Of a stretch of 31,975 bases of DNA, positions 16,153 to 22,331 are shown in pieces (the stretch's first letter is position 1; each line of letters opens with the position of its first letter). Under the pieces are notes generated by a model. The model was not told the DNA's origin and did no database searches. It worked only from the letters and a program-made list of their open reading frames with translations. The translations under genes were made by a program, and so were the position numbers. This stretch comes from JAWLCA01 sp050485905 (GTDB taxonomy: Bacteria > Pseudomonadota > Alphaproteobacteria > Rhodobacterales > Rhodobacteraceae), in assembly GCA_050485905.1 (NCBI GenBank), contig JBJHCH010000030.1, forward strand, positions 1-31,975, written 5' to 3'.

Positions 16153-17882
16153 GCGCCGTTGATCTGCGCGGCGATACGGCTTGCCCGCAGTGCGGCTGCG
16201 ACTGAAGTGCCCGATACCCGGAAAAGTTCAGGGCTGCCGTTCCCGATCGCCGGCGTGCCCGCGCGTGGTGCGGGGTCATCCACCACCTCGTATTCGCGCT
16301 CGACTCCGTCGTACGGAAGGCCACTGTAGCCCGCCGGTCGTGTCTCGCCGTCAGCGAAGATGCGTTCCCGCGCACCAACGCTGACGATGCGGTCCGCAAT
16401 CGCGGTTGTCAGGACAGATGCCGTGCCGGCGCGTCGGATCAGGCTGTCGCCCGCGCTATCGTCCACCAGTTCAACCCCGTAGGGGCCGGTTGAGGCATAG
16501 GTCGGATCCACGAGGCAGGACTGCAGATACTGTTGAGCTGCTGCGCCGCGCCCGGGCCAATCGTCACGAAGGAGCCAGAAATTCACATCTCTGATCTCAG
16601 CGTCAGGCGCATGTAGCTCTACGGTCCAACACCCTGACGGGGTGACGGCCAGCGACGGTTCCAGTGCAGCCGTCGCGCCAAGGGTCACGCGCAGCCGGCT
16701 CCAGCCTTCTGGTGTTTCGACTTTTCGTTTCCATGCTCCGCCGATGACGGCATCGCCGTCCAGCAACCTTGCAAATTGAGCATCGGCGAACGGATGCGTT
16801 GCGCTGCGTCCGTCCGGCGCTGTCAACTTCAGAACTGGCGGAGCACCGCGATAGTAGATGTCGAGTGTGTTCGCGGATCGGTCCATCGGTTCCAGGAACC
16901 AGCCCAATGGCGGGCTCTCAGTCCCGGATCCGAGATCTTTCGGCAGTCGGGCATGGCATCGGTGCTGCAGATGATTACCCGTTGGCAGCACCAGATGCAC
17001 ATGGGCAAAGGCGCTGTCGGTCATCATCCCTCGCAATGCCCTTGCGCTATCGCGGCTGCCATCGTGGGGGCCGCCCGGAAAGCCAAAGGGCAGACAGATC
17101 ACGATACTCGTCGCATCGGTCACGCCGGGCGAGGTCTCGATCATCGCGACGAGCATGCGTATGGCAGTTTCGATCATAACTTCCAAACTGCCGCCGCTGC
17201 TGTCGAGCAGCACCTCCTGCGGCAGTTCCAGTCCGAAGAGAGCCGGGGCTGTGCCGGGTCGGCCCGGGTCGAACCGGCCGGCAATGTCCGCAATCGCCGT
17301 CCCATGGGACATTTCTCCGGGCTGTAGCAGCCCAGCCCGGCCGCAGCGAAGGCCGTAGATGCTTTGCGGAAACCGTTGTCCCAGATAGTTTCGGATCCAC
17401 TCGTCTCCGCCGGGCCGATCCGCGTCGGCGCAAAGCGCCCCGATCTCGGTCTGCGACAACGTTTCCGCGGTGCCGTTGAGGTCAAGGAAGGCCATGCCCG
17501 AGAACTGCGGCCTACCCTCGATCACGAAGCGCCGGTTCCAGAACGCCATGCCGGTATCGATCAGGCCAATGACGGCGCTGCCGGTTGCTTGGGTCAGATC
17601 GTGCGGCCGCCAGTCGGGTATCGTTATCGGCCGACTTTCGCCGCAGGCCGGACCGAATGCGAAACTCCCGGACGCTTCGGTGGTGAGCTTCTGAAGCACA
17701 TCCGGGTTTGTTACGTCCCGGGCATCGATTTTCGTGATCGACTTGTCCGCGGCGGCGATCACCGGCAGATAGGTCTGTCCGCACCGGCCCTGAAGCGCCG
17801 GTAGCGCGCAGGGCAGAAAATTCTCGCAGCGGTCAAGGGCTGGCAGATCGAGCGCAGAGAACGCGAGCGTCTTCCGGCGCAT
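16149..17882 (-). CDS. Subtilisin-like (S8) serine protease, no signal peptide
   Basis: This 577-residue protein carries the subtilase catalytic residues in family order: Asp109 in AVIGLIDTGMAF, His193 in EMSHGTAIAD, oxyanion Asn303 in LVLPTGNH and Ser560 in RVSGTSVAAAL. The serine is only 17 residues from the C-terminus. Between Asn303 and Ser560 lies an insertion of over 200 residues with a probable beta-sandwich (TPSGCWTVELHAPDAEIRDV), far larger than in subtilisin. There is no signal peptide or lipobox, so the protein is probably cytoplasmic or exported by another route. Start: ATG 17882 begins one base after the PAP2 stop (TGA-G-ATG), implying translational coupling; an upstream GTG at 17945 would overlap the PAP2 gene by 62 bases. 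The substrate is unknown; the neighbouring PAP2 protein is one candidate. Confidence 0.85.
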   Translation of the reverse strand: MRRKTLAFSALDLPALDRCENFLPCALPALQGRCGQTYLPVIAAADKSITKIDARDVTNPDVLQKLTTEASGSFAFGPACGESRPITIPDWRPHDLTQATGSAVIGLIDTGMAFWNRRFVIEGRPQFSGMAFLDLNGTAETLSQTEIGALCADADRPGGDEWIRNYLGQRFPQSIYGLRCGRAGLLQPGEMSHGTAIADIAGRFDPGRPGTAPALFGLELPQEVLLDSSGGSLEVMIETAIRMLVAMIETSPGVTDATSIVICLPFGFPGGPHDGSRDSARALRGMMTDSAFAHVHLVLPTGNHLQHRCHARLPKDLGSGTESPPLGWFLEPMDRSANTLDIYYRGAPPVLKLTAPDGRSATHPFADAQFARLLDGDAVIGGAWKRKVETPEGWSRLRVTLGATAALEPSLAVTPSGCWTVELHAPDAEIRDVNFWLLRDDWPGRGAAAQQYLQSCLVDPTYASTGPYGVELVDDSAGDSLIRRAGTASVLTTAIADRIVSVGARERIFADGETRPAGYSGLPYDGVEREYEVVDDPAPRAGTPAIGNGSPELFRVSGTSVAAALRASRIAAQINGA

Positions 17883-17883
17883 C

Positions 17884-18975
17884 TCAGCAGCCTTGGAATG
17901 GCTGCTGAGCGGCGGCCGGACTTTCGCCCAGTTCCTCACGGACACCGTTGATCAGCATCTTCAAAAGGGCGGTTTGCGGGGCAGCATCTGCTGGCAGACC
18001 GACGACCGGACCGTTGATCGACGCGGCGTAGAGAGTGCGCATCGCCTCATGTATGGTCGCGGGGCCGCCGTCGGTCGACGCCTTGGGGATGGGAAGAGCG
18101 CGTCCCAGCAGCTTGTGCAGAAGCACGTCCGCCACAGCATTGCCCAGTAGCAGCCCACCCAGATTGTCGACAGGGAAATGCACGCCGGCCACCACCCGGT
18201 TCTCGGCGATGCGCTCCGCGATGCGTAGCAGGGTCGATACGTCTCCACCAAAGGCAAGATGCCCAATAATCCGGGCGTGGGCGAAGGATTCGGTGGCATG
18301 GCCAGATGGAAAGGCACTGTGCGCCGGGGTCTGGATGATCGGGTTAATGTCGGGCGCCAGATCGATAGGCCGCGCAACCGAAAAGTGCTGCTTTACCGGA
18401 TATTCCACCCGCAGCACTGCCTCGTGCACCGCATCCAGCAAGGCCATGAGCATCGGGTATCGGTTCCAACACAATGGCAATGCGATACCAAAGAAACTCA
18501 TCATGTCGACCTGCTGAACATGAATCTCTGCTAGGCGGTCGCCGCGCCGGCCCTTCAGATCACGAACTTGGCGCAGTTGATCGTGCCAGAAATGCGCGTC
18601 GTAGCCGGTCAGGTCCAGCGTCAACATGCATTTGCCCTCGTAGGACACGCGCGCGATGTCGGTCCGCGACGTATCGACTGTGATGCCGCGATGGAGTTCC
18701 TGCACCAGCAACTCCTGCCGGTGGCGTGCGTTCAGCATCCGAAACCGCACCTCTGCCGACTGCCTTGGCACGGGCAGTGCGGGTGGAACACCGGCTTCGG
18801 GAATGCTTATCGCAACGGACTGCAATGCACTGCTGAGAAGTGACGTGCTGGCAGAACCAGCGTGGTTCAGTTCCGCCAGACCTCCCGCACTCGAATTATT
18901 GGAATTATTGGAGTTGTTAGAGTTATTCGAGTTGTTGGAATTGTTCGAGTTGTTGGAATTGTTAGCCTGCGGCAT
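17884..18975 (-). CDS. PAP2 / vanadium haloperoxidase-fold protein with Asn-Asn-Ser repeat N-terminus
   Basis: This 363-residue protein has all three active-site motifs of the PAP2/vanadium-dependent haloperoxidase superfamily: Lys195-x6-Arg202-Pro203 (VKQHFSVARP), Ser224-Gly225-His226 (FPSGHATES) and Arg260-x5-His266-x3-Asp270 (NRVVAGVHFPVD). The scaffold binds either phosphate (acid phosphatase) or vanadate (haloperoxidase); the sequence alone does not decide. There are no clear membrane helices, unlike lipid phosphatases, and no signal peptide. Residues 5-28 are eight Asn-Asn-Ser repeats, followed by a Ser/Ala-rich linker, so the N-terminus is probably disordered. It is the first gene of a two-gene unit with the subtilase. 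The ribosome-binding site before ATG 18975 is weak. Confidence 0.85.
   Translation of the reverse strand: MPQANNSNNSNNSNNSNNSNNSNNSNNSSAGGLAELNHAGSASTSLLSSALQSVAISIPEAGVPPALPVPRQSAEVRFRMLNARHRQELLVQELHRGITVDTSRTDIARVSYEGKCMLTLDLTGYDAHFWHDQLRQVRDLKGRRGDRLAEIHVQQVDMMSFFGIALPLCWNRYPMLMALLDAVHEAVLRVEYPVKQHFSVARPIDLAPDINPIIQTPAHSAFPSGHATESFAHARIIGHLAFGGDVSTLLRIAERIAENRVVAGVHFPVDNLGGLLLGNAVADVLLHKLLGRALPIPKASTDGGPATIHEAMRTLYAASINGPVVGLPADAAPQTALLKMLINGVREELGESPAAAQQPFQGC
18892..18963 (-). repeat. 9-bp tandem repeat encoding (Asn-Asn-Ser)8
   Basis: Eight direct copies of a 9-bp unit of the form AAYAAYTCN (minus strand) encode Asn-Asn-Ser. The third codon positions vary between copies (AAC/AAT, TCC/TCG/TCT), so the array is older than a fresh slippage product, or codons were kept diverse. 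Because the unit is a multiple of three, copy changes would lengthen or shorten the tail without breaking the frame. Locally it is strikingly AT-rich against the surrounding GC-rich DNA. Confidence 0.9.
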
Positions 18976-19257
18976 CGTACTATCTCTAAATTATCCCATC
19001 GATTCTGGTAGCCTAGCACAGTTGTTGCAGTCTTGGCAGACGCCAGAGAGTAGCATATTGATACTGGTCACTCGACATACCCACCACGGTGGCTGTTCGG
19101 CTTTTGTTGGTCCAGAAAGCCTGCCTCGCGGCCACGACCTTTGTGTCAGTCTCGCTCACGACGCGCACTATATCTTTGGAACCGAAGCGCCGCGTGGCGC
19201 GTTCTGATCTGAATCGCCCGAAGTTGGGGCGAGGTCTCGTGACAGGAAATCCATTCG
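18976..19257. other. Divergent intergenic region, PAP2 unit versus AI-2E permease
   Basis: These 282 bases separate the minus-strand PAP2/protease unit from the plus-strand AI-2E permease. The PAP2-proximal 100 bases are less GC-rich and should contain its promoter; a GATAATTT element lies close to its start, but I could not place a convincing -35. The permease-proximal part holds an exact EcfG-type promoter (separate entry). Open frames crossing here look like antisense shadows. Confidence 0.5.
19178..19203 (+). promoter_or_regulatory. EcfG-type (general stress sigma factor) promoter, AI-2E permease
   Basis: GGAAC at 19178-19182 and CGTT at 19200-19203 with a 17-base spacer match the alphaproteobacterial EcfG promoter consensus exactly. 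The motif ends 54 bp before the ATG of the AI-2E family permease. Confidence 0.75.
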
Positions 19258-20364
19258 ATGAACGAACCCGCCCTGCGTCCCGACCCTCGCGGCGGGCGTC
19301 CGCGCGGACGAGGAGCACTGTTTCGCCCCGAACGAGACTGGTTGCGCACGGCAGCACTGCTGGTAATCGCCGCCATACTGCTGTTCGGAACGCTGCGTGC
19401 AGCGCAGGCCTTTGCGGTTCCCACGGTCCTGGCTTTATTGGCGGCAATCGCGCTGGAGCCTGTCGCGCAGCGCGCGGACCGTATTGGCATCCCGCGCCCG
19501 CTTTCAGCCGCCACGATCGTGATGGCGGGTATCTTCGCGGTCATCGGACTGATCTACTATCTGCTGCCGACCGCGGAGGCGTGGAACGTTCGCTTGCCCG
19601 AGGTGATCGAGAAACTCGAACAGATGGTACGCAGCCTCTCGCGGGGCTACTTTCGCGCGTTCGGGCGGCCGACGGAGAGTGTCGGCGGCGAGGACGAGAT
19701 TGATCCTGTAGAGCAGATCGCAAGTTCCGGTCAGAGCATCCTCACCGGCATTGCCGTAAGTGTGCCTGCGCTTCTGGGCGGGCTGATCTATGCCGCGCTG
19801 CTGACGTTCTTCGTGCTGAAAGAGCGCGGTCTCGTTGCCCGGCTGGCAACCAGCCTTGGTGCGACGACGGGCCAGCGACTCGTCCTTGCCCGATCAATGC
19901 GCGACATACAGGGCCGTGTGTCCCGTTATCTGCTGACGATCACGATTATCAACGCAGGCCTTGGTCTGGCTGCCGGTGCGGCCTTCTGGATGCTCGGGCT
20001 GCCAAGCCCGATGCTCTGGGGATTGCTGGTCGCGGCGCTGAACTTCATGCCATACATCGGCCCGGCCATCATGGCGCTGGTCGTGCTGGCGGTGGGACTG
20101 GTAAGCTACGACGACCCCGCCGCCGCGCTGCTGCCACCGCTTGCACTGATCATGCTGAACGCCATCGAGGGGCAACTGGTCACGCCGATGTTCGTGGGCC
20201 ATCAGATGCAGCTCCCTGCGTTGGCCATCTTCGTTGCCATTACCTTCGGTGCGTGGCTCTGGGGCCCTGCGGGGGCAATCCTGGCGACCCCAGTGCTGAT
20301 CATCGTCACCGCATTCACACAGCGGATGTGGCCGCCGCGACGCCGGTTGATAAGGACCGCATGA
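19258..20364 (+). CDS. AI-2E family transporter (PerM/TqsA-like)
   Basis: This 368-residue inner-membrane protein belongs to the AI-2E/PerM family (formerly UPF0118). It has about eight membrane helices, with the usual extended soluble loop between helices 3 and 4 (roughly residues 115-170). The conserved helical stretches ALNFMPYIGPAIMALVVLAVG and LNAIEGQLVTPMFVGHQMQL near the C-terminus are typical. Family members have been linked to autoinducer-2 export, Na+/H+ antiport or other small-solute flux; the activity here is not known. AGGAAA precedes ATG 19258. An exact EcfG promoter lies upstream, so general stress induction is likely. The oxidase operon starts 61 bp downstream on the same strand without a visible terminator. 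Confidence 0.9.
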   Translation: MNEPALRPDPRGGRPRGRGALFRPERDWLRTAALLVIAAILLFGTLRAAQAFAVPTVLALLAAIALEPVAQRADRIGIPRPLSAATIVMAGIFAVIGLIYYLLPTAEAWNVRLPEVIEKLEQMVRSLSRGYFRAFGRPTESVGGEDEIDPVEQIASSGQSILTGIAVSVPALLGGLIYAALLTFFVLKERGLVARLATSLGATTGQRLVLARSMRDIQGRVSRYLLTITIINAGLGLAAGAAFWMLGLPSPMLWGLLVAALNFMPYIGPAIMALVVLAVGLVSYDDPAAALLPPLALIMLNAIEGQLVTPMFVGHQMQLPALAIFVAITFGAWLWGPAGAILATPVLIIVTAFTQRMWPPRRRLIRTA

Positions 20365-20425
20365 CGCAGATGCCGCGAGGCGAGCGGTTGATCGCGTGGG
20401 GCGGAAGGAACTAGACAGGGGAGTG

Positions 20426-21151
20426 ATGAGCGCGCCAGGAGCAGACAGGATGATTGCCTATTGCGGCCTGCCGCCGACGCCCGAGGATGTTCTGCTGGCG
20501 TGGAATATCGATCCGGTGCTGATTGGTGGGCTCGTGGCCGTCGGCATGCTGGTAGCCCGCTATGCGACTGACCGGCGGGCGGGTTGGGCAGCGCTTGCGC
20601 TGACGGCCTTGATCTTCGTCTCGCCGCTGTGTGCGCTGACGTCGGCGCTGTTCTCGGTTCGGGTTGTGCACCATGTCGTGCTTATTGCCGCGGTGGCGCC
20701 GCTGCTGGTCCTGGCGTTCCGGGGCAGGGTCTCGCTTGCACTGCCAGCCGGCGCAGTGTTTGTGGTCCACATGGCCATCCTGTGGATCTGGCACGTACCG
20801 GGGCCATACCACTGGGCGCTGGCGACGACATGGGGCTACTGGCTGATGCAGGCCACGTTGCTGGTCAGCGCGATTGCGCTATGGCACGCCGCACTTGCCC
20901 GGGGGCCGGGGGTTGGTCTGCCGTTGCTTCTGGGCACGGTGGCGCAGATGGGACTGCTTGGCGCGCTGATACTCTTTGCGCCGGTTCCACTTTATGCCGC
21001 GCATCACGCGACGACAACGCCCTGGGGTTTGGACCAGATGACTGACCAGCAGTTGGCGGGGCTGCTTATGTGGGTGCCGGCGATCCTGCCATATCTAGGC
21101 GCAGCCCTGTACCTTGGCCTGCGGTTGATCCCGGTGGACCGCGCGACGTGA
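20426..21151 (+). CDS. Cytochrome c oxidase assembly protein, CtaG (caa3) family
   Basis: This 241-residue polytopic membrane protein is of the caa3-type CtaG family, which is involved in assembly of the copper centres of haem-copper oxidases. Visible landmarks are FSVRVVHHVVLIAAVAPLLVLAF, VHMAILWIWHVPGPYHWAL and LYAAHHATTTPWGLDQMTDQQLAGLLMWVP, all rich in conserved His. About six to seven membrane helices are present. ATG 20426 was chosen because GGGGAG stands three bases upstream; the frame opens 30 bases earlier at a GTG without a clear site. It is the first gene of the oxidase operon and its stop overlaps the next start (GTGA). Confidence 0.9.
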   Translation: MSAPGADRMIAYCGLPPTPEDVLLAWNIDPVLIGGLVAVGMLVARYATDRRAGWAALALTALIFVSPLCALTSALFSVRVVHHVVLIAAVAPLLVLAFRGRVSLALPAGAVFVVHMAILWIWHVPGPYHWALATTWGYWLMQATLLVSAIALWHAALARGPGVGLPLLLGTVAQMGLLGALILFAPVPLYAAHHATTTPWGLDQMTDQQLAGLLMWVPAILPYLGAALYLGLRLIPVDRAT

Positions 21152-21657
21152 CCGGCGAAGGGACAGTCTGGATCACCAAGTTCGCCCATCTGGCGGCTAT
21201 CGCTCTTTGGGCCGGTGGGCTAGTCGGGTTGCCCGCGCTTATCGCGCTCGATCGCGCACGCGGCGAAGAGCGGTTGCACCGGATGGTGCGGGCACTCTAT
21301 GTCGGGCTGGTGTCGCCGGCGGCCTTCGTCGCCATCGGCTCGGGCACCGCGCTGATCTTTCTTCAGGCGACATTTCATGAATGGTTCTCGGCCAAGATGG
21401 TGTTCGTCGCGCTCATGGCGGCACTGCATGTCGTCACGGGGCTGATGCTGCTCCGCAGCTTCCGCGAGGGTCGTCCGCTGCGGGCGCTGCACGCTGCGGT
21501 ACTCACCGGCGCGCTGACCGCGGCGATCTTGCCGATCCTATGGCTGGTGTTGGCGAAGCCGCAACTGCCTTCGGACGCAATCGGCCCGGCGCTATTCGCT
21601 CCTGGCGCACTGGGGGACCGCTTCCCCGCGCTGCGGTTCTGGGAGAGCGGAGCATGA
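21148..21657 (+). CDS. CopD family membrane protein
   Basis: This 169-residue integral membrane protein has four or more helices and the His-containing first helix ITKFAHLAAIALWAGGLVGLPALIAL, typical of the CopD/DUF2269-like group. Members are thought to help copper transport across the inner membrane, which fits supply of copper to the neighbouring oxidase. The start is a GTG at 21148 overlapping the CtaG-like stop by four bases, and its own TGA overlaps the subunit II ATG (ATGA at 21654-21657). These overlaps decide the start; the open frame extends further upstream inside the previous gene. Confidence 0.85.
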   Translation: MTGEGTVWITKFAHLAAIALWAGGLVGLPALIALDRARGEERLHRMVRALYVGLVSPAAFVAIGSGTALIFLQATFHEWFSAKMVFVALMAALHVVTGLMLLRSFREGRPLRALHAAVLTGALTAAILPILWLVLAKPQLPSDAIGPALFAPGALGDRFPALRFWESGA

Positions 21658-22331
21658 CGCGGGCGGTATCCCCGGTTGCGGCGCTGATCCTGCTGACGGG
21701 CTGCAGCGGTCCCTACTCGACGCTCGACCCGCAGGGGGCGTCGGCGGCGTCCATCGCCGGATTGTGGTGGGCGATGCTTATTGGCTCGGCGGTGATCTTC
21801 GCGCTGATGATGGGGCTGTTCGCGTTGGTCATTCGGCGCCCGGAACTCGCCGCGCGGATCACGCCGCGGCGCTGGATTGTCTGGGGGGGGCTTGTCCTGC
21901 CCGGCATCGTACTGCCGCCGCTGGTCGCATGGTCGCTGGTCGCCGGCGAGCGGATCCTGCCGATACCCGGCCAGTCCGTGCCGCGGATCGAGGTAGAGGC
22001 GGTGCAATGGGGGTGGACCTTTCGATATCCCGACCATGGCGGGGGTGAGACATACGATCGCGTGATCCTGCCGCTTGGCGAACCGGTGGACCTGCACATC
22101 ACGGCCCGCGACGTGGTCCACGCTTTCTGGATCCCGCAGCTTGGCGGCAAGATCGATGCCGTGCCGGGCAAGGTGAACGTGCTGCGCCTGCGCGCTGACG
22201 CGCCCGGCGAGTATGGCGGGCTTTGTGCCGAGTTCTGCGGGCTGGATCATACGTCGATGCGCTTCGACGCGCTGGTGGTGCCGCCCGATGAGGTTGCGGA
22301 TCTGGTCGCTGGGGGTGCTGCAGATGAATGA
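21654..22331 (+). CDS. coxB: Cytochrome c oxidase subunit II (CuA-containing lipoprotein)
   Basis: This 225-residue subunit receives electrons from cytochrome c at its binuclear CuA centre on the periplasmic side. The N-terminus is a lipoprotein signal ending in the lipobox LLTGC (Cys17). Two membrane helices follow. The CuA ligands are present: the first His in DVVHAFWIPQLGGK and the cluster Cys-x3-Cys-x3-His-x2-Met in CAEFCGLDHTSM. The aromatic WGWTFRYP motif needed for electron entry is visible near residue 120. No haem c domain is attached, so this is an aa3-type rather than caa3-type subunit II. The gene overlaps the preceding CopD-like gene by four bases and the next gene by eight. Confidence 0.95.
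   Translation: MTRAVSPVAALILLTGCSGPYSTLDPQGASAASIAGLWWAMLIGSAVIFALMMGLFALVIRRPELAARITPRRWIVWGGLVLPGIVLPPLVAWSLVAGERILPIPGQSVPRIEVEAVQWGWTFRYPDHGGGETYDRVILPLGEPVDLHITARDVVHAFWIPQLGGKIDAVPGKVNVLRLRADAPGEYGGLCAEFCGLDHTSMRFDALVVPPDEVADLVAGGAADE

Noticed and set aside
18892..18963. CRISPR-like array
   Set aside because: The units are 9 bp, contiguous and in frame inside a gene, with no spacers, so it is a coding microsatellite.
19089..19703. Plus-strand open frame overlapping the AI-2E permease start
   Set aside because: The frame runs out of phase through the permease, whose membrane helices and ribosome-binding site are convincing. The upstream part contains the EcfG promoter.
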